64,000 nt of DNA from Cupriavidus sp. EM10 (GCF_018729255.1 NZ_CP076060.1:3224001-3288000); one strand, 5' to 3'. Shown: positions 46,397 to 56,579, counted from the stretch's first letter. Notes: a model not told the origin generated them from the letters alone. A program made the numbers and translations.

Positions 46397-47689
46397 ATGC
46401 AGATACTGGGCTTTTCGGCCAGCCAGGTACACCCGCTGGCCACGCTGGACGCCGCGCGGGATTTTCTCTCCGGCAACGCCGCGGCGCGCTTCGTCTGGGC
46501 TGACTTCGGCACCGACGAGGTGACCCCCGCCCCGGGCGCGTGGCGCGACCGCCTGATGGCGCTGACCGGCGCGCCCATCCTCGACCTGCACCTGGCCGAC
46601 GCCACCAATCCCGCGCATCCGTCGTTCTTCGACACGACCAACGCGTACGACATGGTGATCTTCCGCAAGCTGACGTTCGAGACCAGCCGGCAGTTCGCAG
46701 AAGACGAGGCCGCGCAGGCGGGCGCCAACGGCGACATCACCATACCTGGCACTTCATCGGGCGCTGCACCCGGCGCCGCACCGGGCGGGACCCCGGCCCC
46801 GCCGCCACAACCCGGCCCCGGGGCGACGCCCATGCCGGCCCCTCGCAAGGCCTCGCGCAAGTACCCACCGGGATTCCTGCCGGCGTTGGCGCGCATCGAC
46901 ACGCAGCCCGTGGCGTTCTTTGTCTTCGACAATGTGCTGGTCACGGTGCGCCCGTCGCCGTCGCGCACCATCGACCAGGTCAGGCAACGGCTGCTGGACA
47001 CCTGCGGCTCGCCGCAGTCGGCGCCGGTGCGCGCCAACGGCTCTACGTCCCTGATGCATGGCGTCCGCCCGCCCACGCGCCCGGAAGACCTGATGCTGCG
47101 GCTGCTGAACGCCATGGTGGACCGTTACCTGGACCTGCGCACGCCGCTGACACGCCAGTTGGACCGCTGGCAGCGCGCGCTGCTCAGCACGCGGCAAAGC
47201 TTTTCGAGTTGGGAAGGGCTGCTCGACGCGCGCATCCAGCTGCGCCGGCTTGAAAACCTGAGCGAGGAGCAGCGCGACGCACTGCAGGAATTCCGCGACA
47301 GCCTGCTCGACAACCGCTACAGCACCGGCGACGGCGATCCCGGCGCGGCCAGCCGTGACGAAGTCCTGCTCGTACGGCTGACCGACCTGATGGAGCACAT
47401 CATGCGGGTACTGGCCCACGCCCGGCGCCTCGAGGATTCGATCGAATCGGCGGTGCAGATTCACTTCTCGGCCGTCGCGCACCGCACCAACCGCACCATG
47501 CGGGCGCTGACGATCATCACGGCCCTGTTCATGCCGCTGACGCTGATTACCGGCATCTTCGGCATGAACTTCGCGCGCATGCCCTGGCTGCAGGAGCCCG
47601 ACGGCTTCTGGTGGTCGATCGGGCTGATGGGCGGCGTGGTGGCCACCATCGGCGGTATCTGGGGGCTTGGGCGCTGGCTTGATCGCTAG
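46397..47689 (+). CDS. CorA-family divalent cation transporter
   Basis: A 430-residue protein of the CorA family (Mg2+/Co2+/Ni2+ channels, or ZntB-like zinc transporters). The last 60 residues hold two membrane helices and the signature GMN in ITGIFGMNFARMP. A long cytoplasmic helical domain precedes them. Residues about 112-155 are a Gly/Pro/Ala-rich insertion that interrupts the N-terminal domain. It lies 16 bp after hemB, so it may be co-transcribed. Ion specificity cannot be read from the sequence. Confidence 0.88.
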   Translation: MQILGFSASQVHPLATLDAARDFLSGNAAARFVWADFGTDEVTPAPGAWRDRLMALTGAPILDLHLADATNPAHPSFFDTTNAYDMVIFRKLTFETSRQFAEDEAAQAGANGDITIPGTSSGAAPGAAPGGTPAPPPQPGPGATPMPAPRKASRKYPPGFLPALARIDTQPVAFFVFDNVLVTVRPSPSRTIDQVRQRLLDTCGSPQSAPVRANGSTSLMHGVRPPTRPEDLMLRLLNAMVDRYLDLRTPLTRQLDRWQRALLSTRQSFSSWEGLLDARIQLRRLENLSEEQRDALQEFRDSLLDNRYSTGDGDPGAASRDEVLLVRLTDLMEHIMRVLAHARRLEDSIESAVQIHFSAVAHRTNRTMRALTIITALFMPLTLITGIFGMNFARMPWLQEPDGFWWSIGLMGGVVATIGGIWGLGRWLDR

Positions 47690-47704
47690 GCCCGGTGGAC
47701 CGGC

Positions 47705-49588
47705 TCAGGTCTGCGGGCCCTTGCCGAAAGCCCGCTCCAGGCTGTCCAGAAAGCGGTTCGCCGACTGATAGCCGATGACGCGCACAGGCCGCTCGCGTCC
47801 GTCGGCGCCGAACAGGATGATCCCCGGCGGCCCAAACAGGCCGAAGCGCTTCAGCAGCGCCTTGTCGTCGGCGTTGTTGGCCGTCACGTCCGCCTGCAGC
47901 AGCACGACGTTGGCCAGACGGGCCTTGACCTTGGCATCGGGGAACGTCAGCTTTTCCATCTCCTTGCAGCTGACGCACCAGTCGGCATAGAAATCGAGCA
48001 GCACGGGGCGGCCCGCCGCTGCTGCCTGCGCAACGCGCGCATCCAGTTCAGCCACGCTGCGCACGCGTTCGAAGCGAACCGCATCCTTGGCAACCGACAC
48101 GCCCGGCGCGCCGGTCACCGCCCCAAGGTGCGAAAGCGGCTGCAGCGGATCGCGGCCGCCGGACGCCACGCCCACGATCTGGATCGCCCCGGCCAGCGCA
48201 GCCAGCAATCCCAGGCCCTTGCCCAGTCGCAGCAGACCGCGCGGGTCAGGCCCCAGGGCGTCGAACGCGCCCAGGTAGACGGCCGCAACGATCAGCAACG
48301 CCGCCCACGCCAGCATCACCACCCACGCCGGCAGCACGGGCGTGACCATCCAGATCGCCACGCCAAGCAGCAGGAAGCCGAAGAACCGCTTGGTAGCCTC
48401 CATCCATTTGCCGGCGCGCGGCAGCAAGTTGCCCGCACCCACGCCCACCAGCAGCAGGGGCACGCCCATGCCCAGCGCCATGGCAAGCAGCGCACCGCCG
48501 CCGGTCCAGGCATCGCCGGTCTGGGCGATGTAAGCCAACGCGCCCGCCAAGGGCGCCGTCACGCATGGCCCGACGATCAGCGCCGAAATGGCACCCATCG
48601 CCACGGCACCGGCAATCTGTCCGCCTTGCCGGCGGTTGGACGATTCGGTCAGGCGGGTCTGCCAGCGCTGCGGCAGCTGAAGCTCATAAAGTCCGAACAT
48701 CGACAGCGACAGACCGATCATCAGCAGCGCGAACAGGCCCAGCACCCAAGGCGTTTGCAGCGCGGCCGACAGCCCTTCGCCGGCCAGCCCGGCTGCCACG
48801 CCGACGGCGGTGTAGACCACGGCCATGCCCAGCACATAGGCCAGCGACACGACAAAGGCGCGGCCCCGCGTCACATGTTCGCCGACCACGATCGACGACA
48901 GGATGGGCACCATGGGGAGCACGCAAGGTGTGAAGGTCAGCAGCAGCCCGAGTCCAAAGAAAAGCGCGCCGATCAGCGGAAGATTCCGGCTGGCCAGCGC
49001 ACCGGCAATGCGATCGTTCTCGTCGACCTGGGGACCGCGCACCGTCGGCGACGGGGCGGCTTCGTTTGCAGGACTATCCGACTGCGGGACGGCGGGACTC
49101 GAACGGGCAGGGGCGCTACGGTCGCCAAAAAGATTGCCCAGTGCGGACCCGCCGACCTTGAACACGCTTTCCATCGGCGGATAGCACAGGCCCTTGTCCG
49201 CGCAGCCCTGGGAGGTCACCACCAGGGACCAGCGGCCGTCCGCCGGCGCCTGCTCGACCGGCACCTTGACGACGACGGCGCCCCGGTACGTCTCCATGTC
49301 CTTGCCGAACGTCTCGTCGAAATGCACCTTGCCTTGGGGCATGGCGGGCTGGCCCAGCTTCACGCCGGCCGGTTGCGCGGCAAAGGCGAAGCGCTCGCGA
49401 TACAGGTAATAGCCGTCCGCGACGTCGAACCGGACTTCGATGGTCTGGCGATCGATCTGGCGTGCCGCGAACTTGAACGCCTGCTCGGGTGGCAGGAAGT
49501 CATCTTCGGTCGCCGCATGGGCGCCGCTCCAACTCAGGAACGCCAGCAGGAACGCCAACACGATTGCGACGATATGACGCACCCTCAC
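47705..49588 (-). CDS. dsbD: Thiol:disulfide interchange protein DsbD
   Basis: Carries reducing power from cytoplasmic thioredoxin to the periplasm, needed for disulfide isomerisation and apocytochrome c reduction. The 627 residues comprise a signal peptide ending GAHAA, an N-terminal domain with the pair CADKGLC, an eight-helix membrane domain with cysteines in FTPCVLPM and GPCVTAPL, and a thioredoxin domain with WCVSCK. The start is taken as GTG 49588, which has AAGGG upstream and gives a compact signal peptide. ATG 49657 is an alternative. An even longer in-frame run into cutA is an artefact. Confidence 0.95.
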   Translation of the reverse strand: MRVRHIVAIVLAFLLAFLSWSGAHAATEDDFLPPEQAFKFAARQIDRQTIEVRFDVADGYYLYRERFAFAAQPAGVKLGQPAMPQGKVHFDETFGKDMETYRGAVVVKVPVEQAPADGRWSLVVTSQGCADKGLCYPPMESVFKVGGSALGNLFGDRSAPARSSPAVPQSDSPANEAAPSPTVRGPQVDENDRIAGALASRNLPLIGALFFGLGLLLTFTPCVLPMVPILSSIVVGEHVTRGRAFVVSLAYVLGMAVVYTAVGVAAGLAGEGLSAALQTPWVLGLFALLMIGLSLSMFGLYELQLPQRWQTRLTESSNRRQGGQIAGAVAMGAISALIVGPCVTAPLAGALAYIAQTGDAWTGGGALLAMALGMGVPLLLVGVGAGNLLPRAGKWMEATKRFFGFLLLGVAIWMVTPVLPAWVVMLAWAALLIVAAVYLGAFDALGPDPRGLLRLGKGLGLLAALAGAIQIVGVASGGRDPLQPLSHLGAVTGAPGVSVAKDAVRFERVRSVAELDARVAQAAAAGRPVLLDFYADWCVSCKEMEKLTFPDAKVKARLANVVLLQADVTANNADDKALLKRFGLFGPPGIILFGADGRERPVRVIGYQSANRFLDSLERAFGKGPQT

Positions 49589-49683
49589 GCGCCCTTCCGC
49601 ACATGGCACGGCGGCGTTTGGCCATGTTCCGATCCCGTTATTCCCCGTCATTCCCATGAATTGTTCCGATACTTGTTCTGGCT

Positions 49684-50064
49684 TCAGGGCTTGCTGGCGG
49701 CCCCGGTGGCTTCCGCGCGGACCCAGCCGAGATAGGCCGGCAATCCGGCCTCCACGGGCCACGCCACGAGTTCTGGCACGTCGTAGGGATGCTCGGCGCG
49801 GATAACCGCTTCCAGGGCGGCATACTGGCCCTGCGTCGTCTTGATCAGCAGCGGCCATTCCTGCGCCTGCTCCAGCTGGCCTTGCCACCAGTACTCCGAC
49901 TGGCACGGCGCCAGCCGGTTCACGCAGGCGGCCACCCGGGCTTCCAGGATGGCCCGCGCCACGCGCGTCGCGGTTGCTTCGTCCGGCAGGTTGGTCATCG
50001 CCATCCAGACCGATTCTGCCGGTTCCGGCGGCGTGGCGCCATGGGAGGATTCTGAGAGTGTCAT
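49684..50064 (-). CDS. cutA: CutA family divalent-cation tolerance protein
   Basis: A small CutA1-type protein of about 126 residues that forms trimers and binds copper in vitro; its physiological role is unsettled. Family segments are DEATATRVARAILEARVAACVN near the start, YWWQGQLEQAQEWPLLIKTT in the middle and EHPYDVPELVAWPVEAGLPAYLGWV at the end. No clear ribosome site marks the start; MTLSESSHGA at 50064 is chosen, with a later ATG at MTNLPDE possible. It lies upstream of dsbD, as in many proteobacteria. Confidence 0.92.
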   Translation of the reverse strand: MTLSESSHGATPPEPAESVWMAMTNLPDEATATRVARAILEARVAACVNRLAPCQSEYWWQGQLEQAQEWPLLIKTTQGQYAALEAVIRAEHPYDVPELVAWPVEAGLPAYLGWVRAEATGAASKP

Positions 50065-50091
50065 GCGTGGAAACGGCCACAAATGCGGGCA

Positions 50092-50123
50092 CAAAACAAA
50101 AGAGCCAGGCAGAAGCCTGGCTC
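50092..50123 (-). terminator. Terminator of the alpha ribosomal operon
   Basis: A perfect GAGCCAGGC / GCCTGGCTC stem (50102-50110 and 50115-50123), four-base loop, followed on the minus strand by TTTTGTTTTG. It lies 54 bp after the rplQ stop. Confidence 0.88.
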
Positions 50124-50176
50124 GATTGTAGTGCCGTCTCCGATTACCCGTCAGCGAGGACGGGATCGGTCATCAC

Positions 50177-50572
50177 TTATTCCGCAGCTTCTTCAGCCGG
50201 GGCTTCGGTGATTTCCGGACGGTCCACCAGCTCGACCAGCGCCATCGGCGCGTTGTCGCCCTGACGGAAACCGAACTTCAGGATACGGGTGTAGCCGCCC
50301 GGACGCGCGTTGTAACGCGGGCCCAGTTCGGTGAACAGCTTGGTGACCATGTCGCGGTCGCGCAGACGGGCGAAAGCCAGACGGCGGTTGGCAACGGTGT
50401 CCTTCTTGGCCAGCGTGATGAGCGGCTCGACAACCTTGCGCAGTTCCTTGGCCTTCGGCAGGGTGGTCTTGATCAGCTCGTGCTGGAACAGCGAGTTGGA
50501 CATGTTGCGCAGCATCGCGAGACGGTGCGACGAGGTGCGGTTCAGTTTCCGCAAACCATGACGGTGACGCAT
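50177..50572 (-). CDS. rplQ: Ribosomal protein bL17
   Basis: 50S subunit protein L17, 131 residues. It starts with the invariant [17 protein letters not shown], and the core [15 protein letters not shown] is present. The C-terminal tail is acidic and Ala-rich, common in proteobacteria. It is the last gene of the alpha operon, 158 bp after rpoA, and is followed by a strong terminator. Confidence 0.97.
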   Translation of the reverse strand: MRHRHGLRKLNRTSSHRLAMLRNMSNSLFQHELIKTTLPKAKELRKVVEPLITLAKKDTVANRRLAFARLRDRDMVTKLFTELGPRYNARPGGYTRILKFGFRQGDNAPMALVELVDRPEITEAPAEEAAE

Positions 50573-50730
50573 GATGATTCCTTTCGATTACAGTGTTTGA
50601 CCAGCTCTTCTATCGCCTTGGCCTGCTGGAAGCGGGCTCGGGCGCGGGCCGGTAGTGCTACGGTGCCACCGGCGGAATTGCCTGTGGCGCGTTGACAGTG
50701 GAGCCGCCTTGCGACAGCTCCACCCGCCAA

Positions 50731-51711
50731 TTACTTCTCCAGACCTGCGGGCGGCCAGTTCTCGAGCTTCATGCCGAGCGTCAGGCCACGCGAAGCCAGG
50801 ACTTCCTTGATCTCGTTGAGCGACTTGCGACCCAGGTTCGGGGTCTTGAGCAGTTCGTTCTCGGTACGCTGGATCAGGTCGCCGATGTAGTAGATGTTTT
50901 CGGCCTTCAGGCAGTTGGCCGAACGCACCGTCAGCTCGAGGTCGTCCACCGGGCGCAGCAGGATCGGATCGATCTGCGGCGCGCGGCTCGAAGCGGCCTC
51001 GGCAGCCGACTCGGTGCCTTCCAGCGCGGCAAACACCGACAGCTGGTCCACCAGGATACGGGCCGACTGGCGAATCGCTTCCTCGGGCGAGATCACGCCG
51101 TCGGTTTCGATGTTCATCACCAGCTTGTCCAGGTCGGTACGCTGTTCCACACGCGCCGATTCCACGGCGTACGAAACGCGGCGCACCGGCGAGAACGAGG
51201 CGTCCAGAACGATACGGCCGATCACCTTGCCCGACTCGTCGCCGAACTTGCGAACGTTGCCCGGCACGTAGCCACGGCCTTGCTCGACCTTGATCTGCAT
51301 GTCGAGCTTGCCGCCTGCGGACAGGTGGGCAATGACGTGATTCGGGTTGATGATCTCGACATCGTGCGGCAGCTCGATATCGGCCGCCGTGACCACGCCT
51401 TCGCCATCCTTGCGCAGCGACACCGTGACTTCGTCACGGTTGTGCAGCTTGAACACCACGCCCTTCAGGTTGAGGAGCAGGTTGACGACGTCTTCCTGGA
51501 CGCCATCGATGGTGGAATACTCGTGGACGACCCCAGCGATCGTGACCTCTGTCGGCGCATAGCCGACCATCGACGACAGCAGGACGCGACGCAGCGCGTT
51601 ACCAAGCGTGTGGCCATAACCGCGTTCAAACGGCTCCATCACGACTTTGGCGTGGTGGTCGCCCAGCGGTTCGACGGCGATGATTTTTGGCTTGAGGAGT
51701 GCTGTTTGCAT
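50731..51711 (-). CDS. rpoA: RNA polymerase subunit alpha
   Basis: Assembly platform of RNA polymerase. The 326 residues comprise an N-terminal dimerisation domain ([23 protein letters not shown]) and a C-terminal domain from about residue 245 that binds UP elements and activators ([18 protein letters not shown] and [16 protein letters not shown]). A ribosome site AAAGGA precedes the ATG. Tandem hairpins lie in the 175-bp gap after rpsD. Confidence 0.98.
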   Translation of the reverse strand: MQTALLKPKIIAVEPLGDHHAKVVMEPFERGYGHTLGNALRRVLLSSMVGYAPTEVTIAGVVHEYSTIDGVQEDVVNLLLNLKGVVFKLHNRDEVTVSLRKDGEGVVTAADIELPHDVEIINPNHVIAHLSAGGKLDMQIKVEQGRGYVPGNVRKFGDESGKVIGRIVLDASFSPVRRVSYAVESARVEQRTDLDKLVMNIETDGVISPEEAIRQSARILVDQLSVFAALEGTESAAEAASSRAPQIDPILLRPVDDLELTVRSANCLKAENIYYIGDLIQRTENELLKTPNLGRKSLNEIKEVLASRGLTLGMKLENWPPAGLEK

Positions 51712-51774
51712 TAGGTTGTCCTTTTCAATACCCTCGGCTCGTTACACCGATAAGGCTGACGTTTGGAACCTGAG

Positions 51775-51828
51775 AAAACCCATCGCATGATGGGCAATAA
51801 GCCCGGCGCGCCGCTTGGCGCGCCGGGC
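51775..51828 (-). terminator. Tandem hairpins between rpsD and rpoA
   Basis: The first is a perfect 12-bp stem GCCCGGCGCGCC / GGCGCGCCGGGC (51801-51812 and 51817-51828). The second is CCCATC / GATGGG (51779-51784 and 51789-51794), followed on the minus strand by TTTT. Together they look like an attenuator or partial terminator that lets some polymerases reach rpoA. Confidence 0.55.
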
Positions 51829-51886
51829 TGAAAGCGAAGCCTTCTGGATCAGGCAAGCGCTGAACCGTTCGAATCCCGGTCCGCGA

Positions 51887-52510
51887 TTAACGCGAATACA
51901 GTTCGACGATCAGGCTTTCGTTGATATCGCCCGAAATATCGGCGCGATCCGGTGCCTGCTTGAACGTGCCTTCGAACTTCTTCGAATCCACGGCAACCCA
52001 GGTCGGGAAGCCCGACTGCTCGGCCAGCGACAGGGCCTCGGCAATACGGACCTGCTTCTTCGACTGTTCGCGGATCGACACGATGTCGCCAGCCTTGACC
52101 TGTGCCGACGGCACGTTCAGCGGCTGACCGTTCACCAGAATCGCCTTGTGCGACACCAGCTGGCGCGCTTCGGCGCGGGTCGAGCCGAAGCCCATGCGGT
52201 ACACGACGTTGTCCAGGCGCGATTCCAGCAGTTGCAGCAGCTTCTCGCCGGTGTTGCCCTTGCGACGGTCGGCTTCAGCGAAGTAACGGCGGAACTGGCG
52301 CTCCAGCACGCCGTAGATGCGCTTGACCTTCTGCTTTTCGCGCAGCTGGTTGCCATAGTCGGACGTACGGGCACCCGAGGTGCGGCCGTGCTGACCCGGC
52401 TTGCTATCCAGCTTGCACTTGTCGGCCAGCGAGCGACGGGCGCTCTTCAGGAACAGATCGGTGCCTTCGCGGCGGGAAAGTTTGGCCTTCGGGCCGGTAT
52501 AACGTGCCAC
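51887..52510 (-). CDS. rpsD: Ribosomal protein uS4
   Basis: 30S assembly-initiating protein S4, 207 residues. It starts [19 protein letters not shown], and the S4 RNA-binding domain lies near 97-160 ([23 protein letters not shown]). The N-terminal zinc cysteines of some bacteria are absent. In E. coli S4 represses the alpha operon; here the gene is flanked on both sides by unusually long gaps with hairpins, so control may be local. Confidence 0.97.
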   Translation of the reverse strand: MARYTGPKAKLSRREGTDLFLKSARRSLADKCKLDSKPGQHGRTSGARTSDYGNQLREKQKVKRIYGVLERQFRRYFAEADRRKGNTGEKLLQLLESRLDNVVYRMGFGSTRAEARQLVSHKAILVNGQPLNVPSAQVKAGDIVSIREQSKKQVRIAEALSLAEQSGFPTWVAVDSKKFEGTFKQAPDRADISGDINESLIVELYSR

Positions 52511-52791
52511 TTTATCTTCCTTTGATCGATCGCGACGCCATCAGGACGCGCCGCGAGTCCGTCACCGGTTGTGACGGACGGTGGGCTTATGGTTCTTCAT
52601 CCGCAATGGCCAGGCCACGCGGAGGCAACGCAAAAGCATGACGATATCGCCCTCGCCGAGGCGGCAGCCTCAAGGCGCGGACGCAAAACGAAAGCCTGCC
52701 GCAAATAATTGCAGCAGGCCAACGCGGGATACTACCACAGTCCGGAGATACGAAGGAATGACCCTGATCGCATCTCCGGCACGCCTGGCGC
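52511..52791 (-). other. 281-bp gap between rpsK and rpsD with terminator-like hairpin
   Basis: No gene is seen. It contains a terminator-like hairpin at 52682-52720 close to rpsK, then about 170 bp of leader before rpsD. A possible extended -10 (TGTGGTAGTAT on the minus strand, 52730-52740) sits just upstream of the hairpin. This could be where S4-dependent control acts. Confidence 0.5.
52682..52720 (-). terminator. Terminator or attenuator after rpsK
   Basis: GCCTGCTGC and GCGGCAGGC (one G-U pair; 52711-52719 and 52694-52702) form a 9-bp stem with an AT-only loop, followed on the minus strand by TTTCGTTTT. Confidence 0.65.
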
Positions 52792-53193
52792 TTAGATACG
52801 GCGGCGCTTCGGCGGACGGCAGCCGTTGTGCGGCACCGGCGTCACATCTTCGATCACCGAGATCTTGATGCCCAGCGCGTTCAGCGCACGGACAGCCGAT
52901 TCGCGACCCGGGCCCGGGCCCTTGATGCGCACTTCCAGGTTCTTGATACCCTGGTCTTGCGCTACACGGCCGGCGTTCTCGGCGGCAACCTGGGCTGCGA
53001 ACGGGGTCGACTTGCGCGAACCCTTGAAGCCCTGGCCACCAGCGGTCGCCCACGACAGGGCGTTGCCCTGACGGTCGGTGATCGTGATGATGGTGTTGTT
53101 GAACGAAGCGTGGACGTGCGCGATGCCGTCGGCGACGTTCTTCTTGACCTTCTTACGCGCGCGCTGGGCGGCGTTATTCGGACCTTTTGCCAT
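52792..53193 (-). CDS. rpsK: Ribosomal protein uS11
   Basis: 30S platform protein S11, 133 residues. It starts [20 protein letters not shown], contains [19 protein letters not shown], and ends in the conserved [15 protein letters not shown]. It lies 24 bp after rpsM and is followed by a terminator-like hairpin before rpsD. Confidence 0.98.
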   Translation of the reverse strand: MAKGPNNAAQRARKKVKKNVADGIAHVHASFNNTIITITDRQGNALSWATAGGQGFKGSRKSTPFAAQVAAENAGRVAQDQGIKNLEVRIKGPGPGRESAVRALNALGIKISVIEDVTPVPHNGCRPPKRRRI

Positions 53194-53217
53194 TCGTCTA
53201 TTCCTCTGCCTTCGGCT

Positions 53218-53583
53218 TTACTTCTTCAGTGCCACGCCGGCCTTGCGCGGACCCTTGCGGGTACGGGCATTGGTGCGGGTACGCTGGCCGCGGAGCGGCA
53301 GACCCTTGCGGTGACGCATGCCACGATAGCAACCAAGGTCCATGAGACGCTTGATGTTCATCGTGGTTTCACGACGCAGGTCACCCTCGACCGTGACCTT
53401 GCCCACTTCGTCACGAAGCTTTTCCAGGTCGGCGTCGGTCAGATCCTTGACCTTCTTGTCAAACGGTACACCGGTGGCCTCGCAAATCTTGCGGGCGCGC
53501 GAGCGGCCGACACCGTAAATGGCCGTCAGGCCGATTTCGGTATGCTTGTGGTTCGGGATGTTAACCCCTGCGATACGTGCCAT
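53218..53583 (-). CDS. rpsM: Ribosomal protein uS13
   Basis: 30S head protein S13, 121 residues. It starts [20 protein letters not shown] and holds the helix-two-turns-helix segment and the basic C-terminal tail [19 protein letters not shown], which contacts tRNA in the P site. It lies 19 bp after rpmJ. Confidence 0.98.
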   Translation of the reverse strand: MARIAGVNIPNHKHTEIGLTAIYGVGRSRARKICEATGVPFDKKVKDLTDADLEKLRDEVGKVTVEGDLRRETTMNIKRLMDLGCYRGMRHRKGLPLRGQRTRTNARTRKGPRKAGVALKK

Positions 53584-53602
53584 TCGTCAATCCTCTTTCC
53601 GA

Positions 53603-53719
53603 TTAGCCTTGGCGTTGCTTGTGGCGGGGATCCGACGAGCAGATCACGCGCACGACACCGTTGCGCTTGATGATTTTGCAGTTGCGGCAAATGCGCTTAA
53701 CAGAAGCCAGCACTTTCAT
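53603..53719 (-). CDS. rpmJ: Ribosomal protein bL36
   Basis: Smallest 50S protein, 38 residues, beginning [20 protein letters not shown]. It is the zinc-binding type: Cys residues in CRNC, one in VICSS and the histidine in DPRHKQ complete a C-C-C-H site. It lies between infA and rpsM, the normal beta-proteobacterial position. Confidence 0.97.
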
Positions 53720-53750
53720 GATTTTCCTCTTCCTTCAATTCCAGTTCGCT

Positions 53751-53969
53751 TCACTTCGTCCGGAAGACGATACGTGCGCGAGACAGATCATATGGAGTCA
53801 GCTCAACCGTCACCTTGTCACCCGGAAGAATCCGGATGTAGTTCATTCGCATCTTGCCGGAGATGTGGCCTAGTACTACGTGGCCGTTCTCCAGTTTGAT
53901 GCGGAACGTCGCGTTGGGGAGATTTTCCAGGACCTCCCCCTGCATCTGGATGACGTCGTCCTTTGCCAT
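53751..53969 (-). CDS. infA: Translation initiation factor IF-1
   Basis: A 72-residue S1-like OB-fold protein that blocks the ribosomal A site during initiation. It starts [20 protein letters not shown] and contains [15 protein letters not shown]. Its position between secY and rpmJ is typical of beta-proteobacteria, which often carry a second infA elsewhere. Confidence 0.97.
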   Translation of the reverse strand: MAKDDVIQMQGEVLENLPNATFRIKLENGHVVLGHISGKMRMNYIRILPGDKVTVELTPYDLSRARIVFRTK

Positions 53970-53999
53970 ACCTGGTGCCCGTCCCGACCCCGGCTTTTG

Positions 54000-55343
54000 C
54001 TAGCGCAAGGTCAGGTTACCCTTGAAATTCGCCTTCTTCAGCAGCGACTCGTACTGCTGCGACATGACATAGGACTGAACCTGTGCCATGAAGTCCATCG
54101 TGACGACCACGATGATCAGCAGCGAGGTTCCGCCGAAATAGAACGGAACGTTCCAGCGCAGCACCAGGAATTCCGGCAACAGGCACACCAGTGTGATGTA
54201 AATCGCACCAGCCAGCGTCAGGCGCACCAGGATCTTGTCGATATAGCGCGTCGTTTGCTCGCCCGGACGGATGCCCGGAATGAAGGCTCCACTTTTCTTC
54301 AGGTTGTCTGCCACTTCCCGGCTGTTATAGACCAGAGCCGTATAGAAGAAGCAGAAAAATACAATCGCAGTCGCATACAGCAGGATGTAGACCGGCTGGC
54401 CCGGCGACAGCGTGGCGGCCAGGTCCTTGATGACCCGCCCAACCGCACCCGTCGAGTCAGACGTGAACCAGCCTGCAATCGTCGCCGGGAACAGAATGAT
54501 CGACGATGCAAAGATCGGCGGAATCACCCCTGCCATGTTCAGCTTCAGCGGCAGGTGCGACGACTGACCGCCGTACACCTTGTTGCCGACCTGACGCTTG
54601 GCATAGTTCACCAGGATCTTGCGCTGGCCACGCTCGACAAACACCACGGCGAAGGTCACACCGATCACGATCGCCACGATCAGGATCGCCGCGATGATGC
54701 TCATGGAACCCGTACGGACCAGTTCGAACAGTCCGCCGATCGCATTGGGCAGGCCCGCCGCGATACCACCGAAGATGATGATCGAAATACCGTTGCCCAG
54801 ACCGCGCTCGGTAATCTGCTCACCCAGCCACATCAGGAACATCGTGCCGGTCACCAGCGTGATTACCGCCGTGGCCCGGAACATCAGACCAGGATCGATA
54901 ACCAGCCCTGGCTGCGACTCCAGCGCCACCGCAATCGACAGCGCCTGGAACGTGGCCAGAACCACGGTGCCGTAGCGCGTGTACTGCGTAATCTTCCGTT
55001 GCCCCGCCTGCCCTTCCTTCTTCAACGTCTCCAGCTGCGGCAGCACGATCGTCAGCAATTGCATGATGATCGACGCCGAGATGTACGGCATGATGCCGAG
55101 CGCGAAGACGGTAAAGCGCGACAGCGCACCGCCCGAGAACAGGTTGAACATCCCGAGGATGCCACCCGACTGACTCTGGAAAAGCTTCGCAAGCTGGTCC
55201 GGATCGATTCCCGGCACCGGAATATGCGCACCGATGCGGTAGACGATCAGGGCCAGCACCAGGAACATCAGCCGGCGCTTGAGATCGCCGTACTTCGCCG
55301 TGTTCCTGGCCTGCGCGCTTGCATTGGGTTTCGCCGTGGCCAA
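54000..55343 (-). CDS. secY: Protein translocase subunit SecY
   Basis: Central channel of the Sec translocon in the inner membrane. The 447 residues show ten membrane segments. Family signatures are [15 protein letters not shown] near residue 85 and [16 protein letters not shown] near residue 350. It follows rplO by 49 bp and lies 30 bp before infA in the spc operon. Confidence 0.98.
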   Translation of the reverse strand: MATAKPNASAQARNTAKYGDLKRRLMFLVLALIVYRIGAHIPVPGIDPDQLAKLFQSQSGGILGMFNLFSGGALSRFTVFALGIMPYISASIIMQLLTIVLPQLETLKKEGQAGQRKITQYTRYGTVVLATFQALSIAVALESQPGLVIDPGLMFRATAVITLVTGTMFLMWLGEQITERGLGNGISIIIFGGIAAGLPNAIGGLFELVRTGSMSIIAAILIVAIVIGVTFAVVFVERGQRKILVNYAKRQVGNKVYGGQSSHLPLKLNMAGVIPPIFASSIILFPATIAGWFTSDSTGAVGRVIKDLAATLSPGQPVYILLYATAIVFFCFFYTALVYNSREVADNLKKSGAFIPGIRPGEQTTRYIDKILVRLTLAGAIYITLVCLLPEFLVLRWNVPFYFGGTSLLIIVVVTMDFMAQVQSYVMSQQYESLLKKANFKGNLTLR

Positions 55344-55392
55344 ACGATGCTCCGACTGTGACTTCGCCTATGCTGCGAATGCTACTGCGTAA

Positions 55393-55827
55393 TTACGCTT
55401 CGATCTGGCCGCCAGCGGCTTCGATCGCAGCCTTGGCACCAGCGGTGGCGCCCAGACCCTTGATCGTCACCTTGCGGGACAGTTCGCCAGCCTTGATGAC
55501 CTTCGCGCTCTTGACCAGCTCGCCCACCAGGCCAGCTTGCTTCAGGACCAGCAGGTCCACTTCGGCAGCTTCCAGGCGTTCGATGTCGCGCAGGGTCACT
55601 TCAGCGGTGAAGGCCTTGGTCAGCGAGGTAAAACCACGCTTCGGCAGGCGACGATACAGCGGCATTTGACCGCCTTCGAAGCCAACCTTGTGGAAGCCGC
55701 CCGAACGCGACTTCTGACCCTTGTGACCACGACCAGCCGTCTTGCCCAGGCCGGAGCCGATACCGCGGCCGACGCGACGCTTGGCGTGCTTCGAACCGTC
55801 GGCCGGTTTCAGGTTGTTCAGTTGCAT
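55393..55827 (-). CDS. rplO: Ribosomal protein uL15
   Basis: 50S protein L15, 144 residues. It opens with [20 protein letters not shown] and the Gly-rich [20 protein letters not shown] that penetrates 23S rRNA. The globular C-terminal half carries [19 protein letters not shown] [18 protein letters not shown]. It lies between rpmD and secY. Confidence 0.97.
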   Translation of the reverse strand: MQLNNLKPADGSKHAKRRVGRGIGSGLGKTAGRGHKGQKSRSGGFHKVGFEGGQMPLYRRLPKRGFTSLTKAFTAEVTLRDIERLEAAEVDLLVLKQAGLVGELVKSAKVIKAGELSRKVTIKGLGATAGAKAAIEAAGGQIEA

Positions 55828-55846
55828 GTTGCTCTCCGAGTCCCGA

Positions 55847-56029
55847 TCAGGCCAGAACCTTGACCAGGTACGAGACCTTGTTGATCATGCCGCGCACGGC
55901 GGGCGTGTCCTGCAGCTCCGAAACGGAGTTCAGGCGACGCAGGCCCAGGCCACGTACGGTGGCGCGATGATCCTCGCGCGTACCGATCAGGCTACGCACG
56001 AGTTGCACTTTTACGGTTTTCTGCGACAT
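55847..56029 (-). CDS. rpmD: Ribosomal protein uL30
   Basis: 50S protein L30, 60 residues, starting [17 protein letters not shown] with the family core [22 protein letters not shown]. The ATG at 56029 is the family start; an in-frame extension of 14 codons overlaps rpsE. It lies 10 bp after rpsE. Confidence 0.96.
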   Translation of the reverse strand: MSQKTVKVQLVRSLIGTREDHRATVRGLGLRRLNSVSELQDTPAVRGMINKVSYLVKVLA

Positions 56030-56039
56030 TTCGTTCACC

Positions 56040-56558
56040 TTAGCCGAGGATGTCTTCGACCGACTTGCCACGCTTGGCGGCGATTTCCGCCGGCGTGCTC
56101 ATCTTCGTCAGACCATCGATGGTGGCGCGAACCATGTTGTACGGGTTCGTCGAACCGTGCGACTTCGTCACAACGTTCGTCACACCCATCACTTCGAAGA
56201 TCGCGCGCATCGGACCGCCGGCGATCACGCCGGTACCTTCCTTGGCGGGCATCATCAGCACCTTGGCGGCGCCGTGACGGCCAACAACTTCGTGTTGCAG
56301 CGTGCCGTTCTTCAGCGAGACCTTGACCATCTTGCGACGGGCTTCGTCCATTGCCTTCTGCACGGCCACCGGAACTTCCTTGGCCTTGCCCTTGCCCATG
56401 CCGATGCGGCCATCGCCGTCACCAACCACGGTCAGCGCAGCGAAACCGAGGATACGGCCACCCTTCACCACCTTGGTGACACGGTTGACCGAGATCATCT
56501 TCTCGCGGAGGCCGTCGTCGCGTTCGTCCTGTTGGACTTTTGCTTGCATCTTTGCCAT
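56040..56558 (-). CDS. rpsE: Ribosomal protein uS5
   Basis: 30S protein S5, 172 residues, involved in decoding fidelity. The dsRNA-binding-like N-terminal domain has [19 protein letters not shown], where spectinomycin-resistance changes are known in other bacteria. The C-terminal domain has [20 protein letters not shown]. It lies between rplR and rpmD. Confidence 0.98.
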   Translation of the reverse strand: MAKMQAKVQQDERDDGLREKMISVNRVTKVVKGGRILGFAALTVVGDGDGRIGMGKGKAKEVPVAVQKAMDEARRKMVKVSLKNGTLQHEVVGRHGAAKVLMMPAKEGTGVIAGGPMRAIFEVMGVTNVVTKSHGSTNPYNMVRATIDGLTKMSTPAEIAAKRGKSVEDILG

Positions 56559-56579
56559 GACGTATCTCTCTTTGAGCGC

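Noticed and set aside
47705..50092. dsbD frame extended upstream through cutA to 795 codons
   Set aside because: The first 145 residues are out-of-frame cutA sequence with no family similarity. A signal peptide and ribosome site mark the true start near 49588.
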